Shown here: positions 44,010-54,000 of the stretch, piece after piece
How positions within the stretch are numbered: position 1 is the first letter of the stretch
Layout of the letters: every line of letters starts with the position of its first letter
Position numbers and translations under genes: made by a program
Notes under the pieces: model-generated
The model's database searches: none
Told to the model about the DNA's origin: nothing
What the model saw: the letters and a program-made list of their open reading frames with translations, nothing else
Assembly (NCBI RefSeq): GCF_000260415.1
Contig: NZ_BACP01000048.1
Location: forward strand, 1-64,000
Direction of reading: 5' to 3'
Source: Liquorilactobacillus mali KCTC 3596 = DSM 20444
GTDB taxonomy: Bacteria > Bacillota > Bacilli > Lactobacillales > Lactobacillaceae
DNA: 64,000 nucleotides

Positions 44010-46325
44010 ATGAGAAAAAAAGCTAGAATAATAAGGAAGAAAAATACTTTGGTTCTCACAAGTTTAGTCACAGGGGCCCTAATTTCTGTTCCTATTACTT
44101 CTAATATTAATGCGGCTACTCCTGAAATAAGTACAGAGGAAACAAATCCAGCAGCAGATCAATCTAATACTGATGCGTATACGACAATTTCAAAAGATGA
44201 TTTCCTGAATTATTTTACACAAAATGGGAATGCGGTTAATAATTACGATAGTTCAACTGGCATACAAGTTTTTACTACAACTACCAGCCAAGCAGGAAAC
44301 ATTACTTTTAAAGGATTAATTAATTTAAACAATTCTTTTGAAATAAAAGGTGCAATCAATGTTGGAAAGAGTACAGCCGCAAATAAGGTTGCTGATGGCA
44401 TTGGCTTTGCCTTTTACCAAGGCGATAGAAGCCAATATAGCAGCAGTAATAATATTTATGGAGGAAATGTTGGAATATATGGTGTTCCAAGTGTGTTTGG
44501 TTGGAAGCTTGACACATATGCGAATTATGGTGGGGTAGATGGTGATTCAGATGAAGGATTGCCAACACCATATGGAGCATTTGTATCAACAGATTCAACT
44601 GGAAGAGGAACAATTGATCAACAATCTGTACAAGGGATGGGATCAGATTTTGAGGATGGTCAATTGCACGATCTGGATATAAAGTACGATTCAGCAACTA
44701 AAATACTTAGTGTTGTGCTAGATAATACAACTTTCAGTGAGAGCTTAGCTAGTAAGATAAATTCCCAAAATCCACAGTATTCATTCTCAATTGCTGCTTC
44801 AACGGGCGCATTTTCGGCTGAACAAACATTTAGATTTGATTATATGAAGTATGTAGCTTCACAGAATGCGACAATCAATTATATAGATGAGAATACAGGT
44901 AAAATACTGGACTCAAGTAGTATTAGCGGAAATTCTAATTCAATAATCAAATATCCTGATGCAAAGATAGAAGATTATAAGAATGAGGGATATGAAATTG
45001 ACACTACTAAAACAGATTTGACGAGTTCCTCTCGCTTTGATGTTGATGATACAAAAGATCAGACCTTTTCGGTGTATTTGAAACACAAAACAACTAAGAC
45101 GAATACAGAGAAAACTGTACAGCAAAAGATCAGTTATGAGTATGAGGACGGAGAAAAAGTAGCTGCTGATAGCATTCAAAAATTGGTATTTACTAATGAA
45201 GTTATAAAAGATGAAGTGACAGGTGAAACAACGAGCACATGGACACCAGAGAATGGAACCACTTTTGGCGAAGTTGTTTCACCAGAAATTAAGGGATATA
45301 CTGCAGACCAGGCAACGATTCCGGAGACTGACAATATAAGCCAAGACAGCAGCGATACAGACTATGTTGTTAAGTATTCACCAAAAGATGAGCAAATTAT
45401 AATACGGTTTATTGATAGTTCGACGGGTAATGTGATTCTTGAAAAACAACTTAATGGTAAGTTTGGGACAACTTCAAGCTATAAATTAACAGATGATATA
45501 GCATTAATTGAAAATCAGGGATACTTTGTTAAGTCTAGCACCCTACCAACAGATGGCATTGAATTTGCTCAAGATGGACAACCTACAGTTTATGAAGTCA
45601 ACTTATTACCAATTGAAATAAATCCTAATCCGGTGCCTGTTCCTGATTCAAGTTCAGAATCGAACTCGGAAACAAGTTCAGATTCAAGTTCAGAATCAAA
45701 TTCAGAATCGAGCTCGGAATCAAGTTCGGAGTCGAATTCGGAAACAAGTTCAGAATCAGATCAAAAAGTATATCCGCAAGTTCCAATGATGAGTGATATT
45801 GACGGCTTGGATGAAACTGATGAAGATGAAGTGAGCTCAGTTGAAAAACAACAAATTGAGGATGAAACAGTAAGTTATGTTTACTTTATTAATCAAGATA
45901 CAGGTAAAATTGTAAAGGCTGATATATTACCGAAACAAGATGGCTTTTATCCAATCAATGTTGTGGCCTCCACCATGCAAAAATATGGTTATCAGCTGCA
46001 AAATAATTGGAATGGAATTTATAACAATTCGGATGGAAACCAGAAAGATATTAAGGTATATGTCTCAAAGAAAACAAAATTTCAAAATTTTGTTAAACCG
46101 GCAATAGAAGATTATTATACGCAGGGAAGTAACTACAGTTTCAGGGATAATATGAGTCAAAGCCATAATGCATTACTCAATCAGTTTTTTAGTTCTTCAA
46201 GTAGTGCAGTTGATGTCAATCATACGCTGATCCCCAAAGTTGGCGGTGGCGGTGCAGGAACCGGACATGAAGTTGCTAAGATTCTTGCAGTTTTGGCGTA
46301 TTCTGTCAACTTTAGCAGACGATGA
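44010..46325 (+). CDS. Secreted L-type lectin/MucBP surface protein with atypical C-terminus
   Basis: A 771-residue exported protein. The signal peptide spans about residues 1-35, ending NINAA. Residues 55-280 form an L-type lectin-like domain (DGIGFAFYQGD, GWKLDTYANYGG, HDLDIKYD). Two MucBP domains (ATINYIDENTGKIL and IIIRFIDSSTGNVIL starts) flank a further mucin-binding-like repeat. A serine/glutamate-rich stalk of SSES/NSE repeats (about 548-590) is followed by one more MucBP-like fold (YVYFINQDTGKIV). No LPXTG is present. The protein ends with a glycine stretch VGGGGAGTG, a short hydrophobic run KILAVLAYSV and FSRR, a layout similar to a sorting signal without its motif. It is linked to the Mga-like regulator and would bind glycans or mucin. 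GGGGAGGGAAG precedes the ATG. Confidence 0.85.
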   Translation: MRKKARIIRKKNTLVLTSLVTGALISVPITSNINAATPEISTEETNPAADQSNTDAYTTISKDDFLNYFTQNGNAVNNYDSSTGIQVFTTTTSQAGNITFKGLINLNNSFEIKGAINVGKSTAANKVADGIGFAFYQGDRSQYSSSNNIYGGNVGIYGVPSVFGWKLDTYANYGGVDGDSDEGLPTPYGAFVSTDSTGRGTIDQQSVQGMGSDFEDGQLHDLDIKYDSATKILSVVLDNTTFSESLASKINSQNPQYSFSIAASTGAFSAEQTFRFDYMKYVASQNATINYIDENTGKILDSSSISGNSNSIIKYPDAKIEDYKNEGYEIDTTKTDLTSSSRFDVDDTKDQTFSVYLKHKTTKTNTEKTVQQKISYEYEDGEKVAADSIQKLVFTNEVIKDEVTGETTSTWTPENGTTFGEVVSPEIKGYTADQATIPETDNISQDSSDTDYVVKYSPKDEQIIIRFIDSSTGNVILEKQLNGKFGTTSSYKLTDDIALIENQGYFVKSSTLPTDGIEFAQDGQPTVYEVNLLPIEINPNPVPVPDSSSESNSETSSDSSSESNSESSSESSSESNSETSSESDQKVYPQVPMMSDIDGLDETDEDEVSSVEKQQIEDETVSYVYFINQDTGKIVKADILPKQDGFYPINVVASTMQKYGYQLQNNWNGIYNNSDGNQKDIKVYVSKKTKFQNFVKPAIEDYYTQGSNYSFRDNMSQSHNALLNQFFSSSSSAVDVNHTLIPKVGGGGAGTGHEVAKILAVLAYSVNFSRR

Positions 46326-46344
46326 TGCCAATATGAAAATAATT

Positions 46345-46446
46345 TTTTATTAGAGTTGAGTGCCATGCTGGTTTAAGGAACGTGGTTATCCAGAATAAGT
46401 AGAGGAGCCAAGTCAAAATTTAACCTTTGACTTAGCTCCTTTTTTA
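46345..46446. repeat. Dispersed repeat remnant with terminator hairpin
   Basis: GAACGTGGTTATCCAGAATAAG is a worn linker, followed by the hairpin AGGAGCCAAGTCAAA (46403-46417) with TTTGACTTAGCTCCT (46426-46440) and a T run to 46446. It can terminate both the surface protein gene and, read the other way, the acetolactate decarboxylase gene. Confidence 0.7.
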
Positions 46447-46515
46447 TCAAGTATAAACGTATTTGAGAATCACTCGTTAATATTTAAAACAATTTGGAAG
46501 ATTTTGCAATTATTG

Positions 46516-47229
46516 TTATTCAGCATCCGCAATTGCTTTAGCTATATCATCTTTTGAGAAGTCATGACTCATGAATTCTTTATTGTCAACTGGTAAGTGC
46601 TGCTCAAGAGTATCAAATTGCTGTACTGAAACAGCTCCTTCTGCAATCTTGAAATCTAGGATGTGGCCTCCAAATAAATGATCATCAGCTAAGAAATGAT
46701 TATGGAATCCTGCAACGGCTGCACCGTGAAACAGGGCTGGGGAATAGTAGCTCAGCATTGTTCCCTTGACATTTTCTGTTTCAAATATGCTCTGATTCTT
46801 TGCAGTCTCAGCGAGCGTTGAGAAAGGTCTTGATGATTTGACAACGGCTCTAGTCTTCATGTAGCTGAAGGTTCCCTTAACTAGGACTGAAAAGAAAGTA
46901 TTTGAATTTGGTTTGCCTTCGAGTGCGGTTTTTTCAAAATCAGCCGATGTAGCATTGCTAATTGTACCAAGTTCAGTATAGTTAGCAAAATGGCTGTTAG
47001 CGAATGGCATGATAAAGTCATCTTTAAGTACGTTGGCACTTCCATGACTGTCCACTTGGTAGGGAATACCATTCAAAATAATGAGTTCACCGTCAAGGCC
47101 TTCACCAGTTCCAATACCAGTGTCGCCGTGAGTAAGTAACTCACCCATAGTGATTGTCCCAGTGAGAAGACCCGGAACAAGTAATGCAAGAGTTCCATGT
47201 TGGTAAAGTGTTTTTGAATTTTTTGTCAT
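46516..47229 (-). CDS. aldB: Alpha-acetolactate decarboxylase
   Basis: A 237-residue zinc enzyme that converts alpha-acetolactate to acetoin. The metal-binding cluster GFHNHFLADDHLFGGH (about residues 174-189) holds the three His ligands. The N-terminal part has QHGTLALLVPGLLTGTITMGELL and GIGTGEGLDGELI, as in the family. Because acetolactate is also the precursor of valine and leucine made by IlvB (56.9 kb), this enzyme sets the split between acetoin and branched-chain amino acids; in Lactococcus it is leucine-activated. It is monocistronic here. A palindromic site lies in the 320-bp gap shared with the divergent two-component operon. Confidence 0.93.
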   Translation of the reverse strand: MTKNSKTLYQHGTLALLVPGLLTGTITMGELLTHGDTGIGTGEGLDGELIILNGIPYQVDSHGSANVLKDDFIMPFANSHFANYTELGTISNATSADFEKTALEGKPNSNTFFSVLVKGTFSYMKTRAVVKSSRPFSTLAETAKNQSIFETENVKGTMLSYYSPALFHGAAVAGFHNHFLADDHLFGGHILDFKIAEGAVSVQQFDTLEQHLPVDNKEFMSHDFSKDDIAKAIADAE

Positions 47230-47454
47230 TATAATTAATAATCTCCTTATAAAAAAATCATAATATAGTCCAAAATGTCAATGACATCTCAACATTAAAA
47301 TAATAACATAGATATTTTAAAATGGATTGCTTTGCGCACAAGATATTAATTTATGAATTTTTTGTGAATACCTTGAGAAATTACAAGACATATATGTGTT
47401 AAATCTTGATTTTAAGGAATTCTTTAGATACGATAGCCTTGTAGTTTGCTACAA

Positions 47455-47489
47455 TTGACTTATAAAGTATGGTACTTTTACCATATGGT
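47455..47489 (+). promoter_or_regulatory. Candidate promoter with overlapping inverted repeats before the two-component operon
   Basis: TTGACT (47455-47460) is followed 18 bp later by TACCAT. The perfect 7-4-7 palindrome TATGGTACTTTTACCATA (47468-47485) spans the spacer and the -10 region, and ACCATATGGT (47480-47489) forms a second overlapping palindrome. Three ATGGT-type half-sites suggest a repressor or response-regulator site. The rest of 47230-47551 is AT-rich without other clear signals. Confidence 0.5.
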
Positions 47490-47551
47490 GCTTTGTAAGA
47501 ATACATAACAAGGCATGGAAACTTTAATCTTATATCTGAGAGGTAAATATT

Positions 47552-48241
47552 ATGAAAATATTAGTTGTAGATGATGATAAAGATATTGTAGAACTTTTGA
47601 GTATTTATATTGAAAATGAAGGTTACGAAGTTGAGAAGGCATATAATGGCAAGGAAGCAATTACAAAGTTAAATACTAATCCAGAAATCGGTTTGATGAT
47701 TTTAGATATTATGATGCCGCAAATGGATGGCAGCGAGGTTATTAAGGAAGTTCGTAAAGATTCACAAATTCCCGTCTTAATGCTTTCTGCAAAGGCAAGC
47801 GACATGGATAAAATTCAAGGCTTGATTCAAGGCGCAGACGACTATGTAACGAAGCCTTTTAATCCGTTAGAAGTCATGGCACGTGTTAAATCATTACTAC
47901 GACGTGCAGAACACATGGTTAAGAATGAGACACCGGATATTTTAAAAGTTGGACCATTAGTGATCAAGAAAGACTCACATGAAGTTGAGACAACGGATGG
48001 TACATTAATTCAACTTACAGCTTTAGAATTTGGAATTTTATATTTATTGGCTAGTCATCCAAATCGTGTTTTTTCAGCAGATGATATTTTTGAGCGCGTT
48101 TGGCAGCAGGAATCTGTTGTTTCAGCAAAGACAGTGATGGTTCATGTTAGTCATTTACGTGATAAAATTGAAGAGGCCACTAATGGCGAGAAAGTTGTTC
48201 AAACCGTATGGGGTGTCGGTTATAAAGTAGAAACACATTAG
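47552..48241 (+). CDS. OmpR/VanR-like response regulator
   Basis: A 229-residue DNA-binding response regulator. The receiver domain has the acidic pocket VVDDD, the phosphoacceptor Asp52 in LMILDIMMP and Lys in VTKPFNPLEV. The C-terminal winged helix (about 130-228) has the recognition region VVSAKTVMVHVSHLRDKI. Overall similarity, including IQGLIQGADDYVTKPFNPLEVMARVKSLLRR, is closest to VanR-type regulators by my reading. It lies 15 bp before its kinase gene. A D,D-carboxypeptidase gene follows the pair, which suggests control of peptidoglycan stem-peptide trimming. Confidence 0.9.
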   Translation: MKILVVDDDKDIVELLSIYIENEGYEVEKAYNGKEAITKLNTNPEIGLMILDIMMPQMDGSEVIKEVRKDSQIPVLMLSAKASDMDKIQGLIQGADDYVTKPFNPLEVMARVKSLLRRAEHMVKNETPDILKVGPLVIKKDSHEVETTDGTLIQLTALEFGILYLLASHPNRVFSADDIFERVWQQESVVSAKTVMVHVSHLRDKIEEATNGEKVVQTVWGVGYKVETH

Positions 48242-48256
48242 AATGGAGCTGGTTAA

Positions 48257-49420
48257 GTGAAACTCACCGCACGTGAAAAGAGTGAATTGTTCGGTGAAGG
48301 AGTCGTAACCATTATTTTGCTCTTACTACTTAATTTATCGATATATGTGTTGTTGGATCAATTAATAGAGTCAAATCCAGAACTTGCTAACGGAATTTTT
48401 CAAATAAAGATGTCATTAGCATTTGGTCCAAACCATATTCAATTTTGGAGTTGGGGTTGGGTCTTTTTGACAGCAATGTTGATAATAGACGTGTTTATTG
48501 TTTATTGGCGTCTACTAAGAAGATATCGCCAAATGCAGTTACAGCACGTCATATTTGAGTTACACTATATTGCTGATGGGCACTTGGATCATCGAATCCC
48601 TTTCCGATTACAAGGAGATATGCAGCGTGTTATTTCAAGTATTAACGCACTCGTTGATAGTTCATTGCGGGCAATGGAAGAAGAGCGCAAGATCGAGCGG
48701 TCAAAGGATGAGCTTGTAACGAATGTTAGCCATGATATTAGGACACCTCTGACCTCGATAATTGGATACTTAGGATTGATTGAGGAAAAACAATATCATT
48801 CTGAAAAAGATATCTTGAAGTATACGCACACGGCCTATGTTAAGGCAAAACAAATGAAATTACTGGTAGAAGATTTATTTGAATATACAAAGGTAAGGCA
48901 GACGTCTACGCCACTTAAGTTGAGTCAGATTGATTTGGGACAGTTGCTTGAACAATTGGCTATATCTTTTGAGCTAGAGGCAAAAAAGAAGAATGTGGTT
49001 ATCCAGACTGGAAAAGTAGAAAGCAAATTATTAATGGATGCGGATGCAGAAAAGTTGGTACGTGTATTTAATAATTTGATTACTAATGCTTTGAAGTATG
49101 GAGCGGGTGCCAAAACAATTTGTATTGATGCAAAGAAAGTATCCGAGAAAGAAATTGTTGTCAGTATATCTAATGATGGTAAGGCAATTCCTAAGAAGGC
49201 CTTGGCACAACTTTTTGATCGCTTTTATCGGGTAGAAAGTTCGCGTTCTAAGGAAACCGGTGGGAGTGGCTTAGGACTTGCGATTGCCTTGAGCATTGTT
49301 GAATTGCATCATGGGTATATTTATGCTGAATCAGATGATAAGTTAACAAGCTTTATTATGCATTTTCCAGTTAACCAGGAGATCGAGTTGCAGCGGGAAA
49401 AAGTTGAAGAAAAGGACTAA
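48257..49420 (+). CDS. VanS-like sensor histidine kinase
   Basis: A 387-residue membrane kinase with two helices (about 15-36 and 63-85) flanking a short extracellular loop of about 27 residues, then a HAMP-like linker. The phosphorylated His is His159 in NVSHDIRTPLTSIIGYL. The ATPase domain has the N box NNLITNALKYG, the G1 box ISNDGKAIP, the F box LFDRFYRVESSRS and the G2 box GGSGLGLAIA. The pattern is that of VanS, although the short loop suggests sensing within or near the membrane. The GTG start at 48257 follows AATGGAGCTGG. It acts with the regulator encoded just upstream. Confidence 0.9.
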   Translation: MKLTAREKSELFGEGVVTIILLLLLNLSIYVLLDQLIESNPELANGIFQIKMSLAFGPNHIQFWSWGWVFLTAMLIIDVFIVYWRLLRRYRQMQLQHVIFELHYIADGHLDHRIPFRLQGDMQRVISSINALVDSSLRAMEEERKIERSKDELVTNVSHDIRTPLTSIIGYLGLIEEKQYHSEKDILKYTHTAYVKAKQMKLLVEDLFEYTKVRQTSTPLKLSQIDLGQLLEQLAISFELEAKKKNVVIQTGKVESKLLMDADAEKLVRVFNNLITNALKYGAGAKTICIDAKKVSEKEIVVSISNDGKAIPKKALAQLFDRFYRVESSRSKETGGSGLGLAIALSIVELHHGYIYAESDDKLTSFIMHFPVNQEIELQREKVEEKD

Positions 49421-49489
49421 TCGTTATTGTCACATTGGTCTTTTTTGGGTATTCTAGAATAGATCTAAAATTTGAAAGGACAGAAAAAA

Positions 49490-50821
49490 ATGTTATTTAA
49501 AAGAACAAAAAATTTTTTCCTAGGCTTAGTAGTTGCAACTACGGCCTTTGCTGCAAGCGCAGGAATATTTGGTGTACCACAAGTTAGTGCGGATAGTACC
49601 AATGTACAGGATTTGAATTTGGACGTTAAGTCTGCAATTGCTGTGGATGCAAAGACTGGCCAGATTCTGTATGCAAAAAATGAAAATCAGGCTCTGCCAA
49701 TTGCATCTATGAGTAAATTGATTTCAATTTATTTGGTATTACAGGCAATTAAAGAAGGAAAACTATCATGGAATCAGAAGGTCTCGGTTGATAGTGATTC
49801 TTATGAGGTGAGTCAAGATACGACAATGTCAAATGTGCCATTATTGAAAAATCATACATATACAGTTAAACAGCTTTATCAAGCAAGTTTGATTTATTCG
49901 GCTAACGGTGCAGTCATGACACTTGCCAATGCGGTGTCCGGATCACAAAAGAAGTTTGTTGATAAGATGAGGTCTTTAGTTAAGAGCTGGGGTATTAAAG
50001 ATGCTGAATTATATACTTCATCGGGGCTCGATAATGATCAAGTAGGCAATGCTAAGTATCCAGGTGCTTCATCGGATGCAGTTAATAAGTTGTCTGCAAA
50101 GGATATGGCACTTGTAGCAGAGAAAATCCTGAAGTATTATCCGGACATCTTAAAAACGACAAGTATCACAAAAATGAAGTTCAATAATGGTACTAGTGAA
50201 ACTGAAATGGAAAACTGGAACTGGATGTTGAAGGGATTATCGAGTGCGTACACTGAATTGCCAGTTGACGGATTGAAGACAGGAACGTCAGATTCCGCCG
50301 GAGCCGATTTTACCGGAACGGTTCACAAAGATGGCCACCGGATAATAACTGTTGTAATGGGTGCTCAACATACGAGCGATACAGATATGTCCAGATTTAC
50401 CCAAACACAAAAATTGATGTCGTATGTGTATAACAACTTTACTTATACGAAGATTGCTGCTAATCAGACATTTAAGAAAGCAAGTTCTTTACCTACATTC
50501 CATGGTAAAAAATTAACTGCTAAGGTTGTTAACCAGAAGTCTACTAATATTTGGCTTAAGAATGGTGTATCATCCAAGAACATCTCAGCGAAGTTAGCCG
50601 CGAATAAGAAATTATATAAGAACGGTGGTTTAGAAGCACCTTTGGCGAAGGGTAAGAATGTAGGTACTTTATCGCTTAGTGTTAAAGGACAGCAACTAAG
50701 TTTCTTAAACGGTTCAACCAAATTGAAGCTAGCAGCGGTGAATACACAAAAGATAGAGAAAGCAAATATCTTTGTTATCATGGGTCGCTCAATTAAAAAC
50801 TTTTTCAGTAATTTGTTCTAA
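49490..50821 (+). CDS. dacA: D-alanyl-D-alanine carboxypeptidase (DacA/PBP5 type)
   Basis: A 443-residue exported serine peptidase (S11) that removes the terminal D-Ala from peptidoglycan stem peptides. The signal peptide ends near residue 34 (QVSA). The active-site triad motifs are Ser73-x-x-Lys76 in ASMSK, SAN in YSANGAVM and KTG in DGLKTGTSDSAG. A C-terminal PBP5-like beta domain and an amphipathic membrane anchor at the end (KANIFVIMGRSIKNFFSNLF) complete it. GAAAGGACAG precedes the ATG at 49490. It follows the VanRS-like pair by about 70 bp on the same strand and ends at a strong terminator. Confidence 0.92.
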   Translation: MLFKRTKNFFLGLVVATTAFAASAGIFGVPQVSADSTNVQDLNLDVKSAIAVDAKTGQILYAKNENQALPIASMSKLISIYLVLQAIKEGKLSWNQKVSVDSDSYEVSQDTTMSNVPLLKNHTYTVKQLYQASLIYSANGAVMTLANAVSGSQKKFVDKMRSLVKSWGIKDAELYTSSGLDNDQVGNAKYPGASSDAVNKLSAKDMALVAEKILKYYPDILKTTSITKMKFNNGTSETEMENWNWMLKGLSSAYTELPVDGLKTGTSDSAGADFTGTVHKDGHRIITVVMGAQHTSDTDMSRFTQTQKLMSYVYNNFTYTKIAANQTFKKASSLPTFHGKKLTAKVVNQKSTNIWLKNGVSSKNISAKLAANKKLYKNGGLEAPLAKGKNVGTLSLSVKGQQLSFLNGSTKLKLAAVNTQKIEKANIFVIMGRSIKNFFSNLF

Positions 50822-50840
50822 ATAGTTTATATACATTGAA

Positions 50841-50870
50841 AGCTAGCCTTATAAAGAGGCTAGTTTTTTT
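50841..50870 (+). terminator. Terminator after dacA
   Basis: CTAGCCT (50843-50849) pairs with AGAGGCTAG (near 50855-50863), followed by TTTTTTT. Confidence 0.8.
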
Positions 50871-51024
50871 GTGCATTTCAATTGATATTGCTAATTTATT
50901 AAGAAATTCATAAGGTTAATTAATGAAAAGGACAAGTACATGGTATTCTTGTTTTTCGTGGATGTTGAGTGTATATTATAGATTGTTGAAGTAGATGATT
51001 AAAAAATGTAGAGGTGAGAGAAAA

Positions 51025-54000
51025 GTGAATATGATTAAAGAAGAGTTCAAAAATATTTTGAATCACAAGTTGCTTATTGCTACCATTTCAGCAATTATGT
51101 TCATACCATTTTTGTACTCAGTATTCTTCTTGAAATCAGTATGGGATCCTTATGGCAATGCTGGGGACTTGCCTGTTGCTGTGGTCAATGAAGATCAGGC
51201 GGTCTCATACAACGGAAAGAAAATGCAAGTTGGGGACAAACTAGTTAAGGAATTAAAGAAAAATGACTCTTTGCAGTGGCATTTTGTATCTGCAAAGAAG
51301 GCTTTGGATGGGATGAAAAACAAGAAGTACTATACAATTATTACTATTCCAAAGAATTTTTCGAAAAATGCAACAACTGTCTTGAATAAGAATCCTAAGA
51401 AAATGAGATTAACTTATAAGACAAATGACTCTCTCAACTATATAGGTAAGGTTATTAGTGAAGAGGGGGCAAAGCAGCTTAACACTAAAATCAATGCGAC
51501 TGTGACGAAGGCTTATGCAAAGACAATGTTTGCAACAATCAAGAAGGTTGGAACAGGTTTTACAACAGCTTCCAAAGGAGCTAATAAGCTAAAGAAAGGT
51601 TCAACGACATTATCAGATGGAATTAACACATATACTGCAGGTGTTAAGAAGATTAATGATGGTGTGATAGAGCTGCAAACAGGTGTCGTACCACTGAGCC
51701 AAGGTGTGATTAAGTTAACAACTGGGGCAACTGCGTTACAAAGTGGTGTATCAGAATACACAGCTGGTGTGGCTAAAGTTAATGATGGGACACAGAAACT
51801 GAATAACAGCACGGGTACACTTGCAAGTGGTGTCAGCAAATTAGCAACAGGTTCAAACACGTTAGCAAGTGGAATTTATTCATATACAAGCGGAGTTACC
51901 AAAGTTAACAATGGTGTCCAAACTTTGAATGGAAGTACAGGTACACTTGCAAGTGGTGTTGGTAAGTTAGCTACAGGTTCAAATACGTTGGCAAGTGGAT
52001 TAGGGACCTATACGAGCGGTGTTGGTACACTATCAAGTGGATTAAGTAAACTTTCTAGTAATTCAGATACACTTAATAGTGGGATGCAGTCTTTAGCAAG
52101 TTCGACTTCACAACTACCAACAGCGGCTGCAGGTTTTTATGTCATGAATAATGTGTTGGCTCAGGATATTGATCAGATAAATAGTGCTCTTCAAGCAAAT
52201 AAAGACAGTGTTTCCACTATGGCCAGTTCAATGGCTAAGGTAAATGAAGAGATGAATAGTACTGAATTTCAGACGCAGTTAGCTACATTGAAGGATTTGG
52301 CGGGGCAGACAAGTAATATTAAGTCTATGCTCGCAGAGTTACAAACGACATTGTCAACTGTAGCGGCTGCAAAGACAGAATTTAGTACTAGTTTAACAGC
52401 CAGCTTAAAGCAAATTGCAACTAATTCATCAACTGTCTCTGCACTTGCTAAAAGTATGCAGTCTGAAAGTAATATGACGGATGCAGATAAAGCAAAATTA
52501 GCACAAATTATAGCTTTGTCTGGTAGTGCATCGGATAGTAGTGCAAATACAAGCACTACAAGTAATATTGCTGAAATTAGTAATATTCAAGCAGCTGCGA
52601 CAACATTAAGTGAAAAGACAGATTTATCATCACTTTCTGGTAAATTAGAACCAATGAATAAATTGGTATCAAAGATGGAGTCGTTGAGTACGGCTGTGGA
52701 TAGTTTAGATAATCTAGTGACAACAAGCAATAGTTTAACGGATAGTGATGCACAAACAATGGTTAAATCAATTTTAACCTTAACTGATAAAGTAGCCGAA
52801 CTAAAGGATCTATCAGATACCGCTGCAAGCAGTGCAAATACATTCAACTCAGAAATTAATGCAAGTAGTCCAAGTATTGATGCAACATCTTTAACTTCAT
52901 CAAATGCTATTCAAAGCAAAGTTGCATCAATTGCAAGTACTTCCACTTTAAGTTCTGAGATTTCAAAATTAGTTAGTGGTGTATCAACTTATACAGCTGG
53001 GACTGATCAGGCAAGTTCGGGTGCAAGTAAATTGAGGGCTAATAATTCATCTCTTACGAGTGGAGCATCACAGCTTTCAACAGGTTTAGGAACGTTAAAC
53101 AGCAATGTTCCAACTCTTGTCTCAGGAGTTAGTCAGCTCGCTTCTGGAACAGGTCAATTAGTTGCCAATAACAGTTCTCTTACAGGTGGAGCATCACAAC
53201 TTGCAACAGGTTTAGGTACACTTAACAGCAATGTTCCAAATCTTGTTTCAGGTGTAAGTCAACTAGCAAGTGGGACAAGCCAGCTAAATAGCAATAGTGC
53301 TACTTTGAATAGCGGAACAGCACAGCTTGCAAGTGGTTTGAATCAACTTAATAGTAAAGTTCCAACACTTTCTTCTGGTGTTAACCAATTAGCAAGTGGG
53401 ACAAGTCAGCTCAATGATAATTCTTCAAAATTGATACAAGGCTCATTGAAGTTAACTGATGGTAACAAGGCTCTTGCTAAGGCATTGGGAAAAGGTGCTA
53501 AGAAGGTAAATGCAGTTAAGACATCTAACAAGACAGCAAACATGTTTGCTACACCATCTAAACTGGCTCATAAGAATTATAGTACTGTTCCAAACTATGG
53601 GTACGCACTTGCACCATATATGCTTTCAGTTGCATTATATGTTGGTGCCCTAGTATTTAACTTAGTATATCCAATTCGTCGCCTGTCAACACCAGATGGT
53701 ACAGGAACTGATTGGTTCTTGAGCAAGATTAGTATCGGTGCAGTGGTTGCTGTTGGGACAGCACTGGTTGAAACCTTGTTGATGATAGCAGTAGGGCTTG
53801 TACCTGACCATCCTGTACAAATGATTCTAAATGCAATAGTATTCTCGCTAACTGCGATGTACTTGATAATGTTCCTATCGATAGCAGGTGGAAATCCTGG
53901 GCGATTTGTTGCAATGATTCTCTTAGTCATTCAACTTGGGGGCTCAGGAGGATCGTTCCCAATTAATATTACAAATGGGATGGATGGATTCTTCCAGGCA

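Noticed and set aside
46220-46340. A hidden LPXTG sorting signal in another frame at the end of the lectin/MucBP gene
   Set aside because: I read all three forward frames through the end of the gene; none contains LPXTG or a longer hydrophobic tail.
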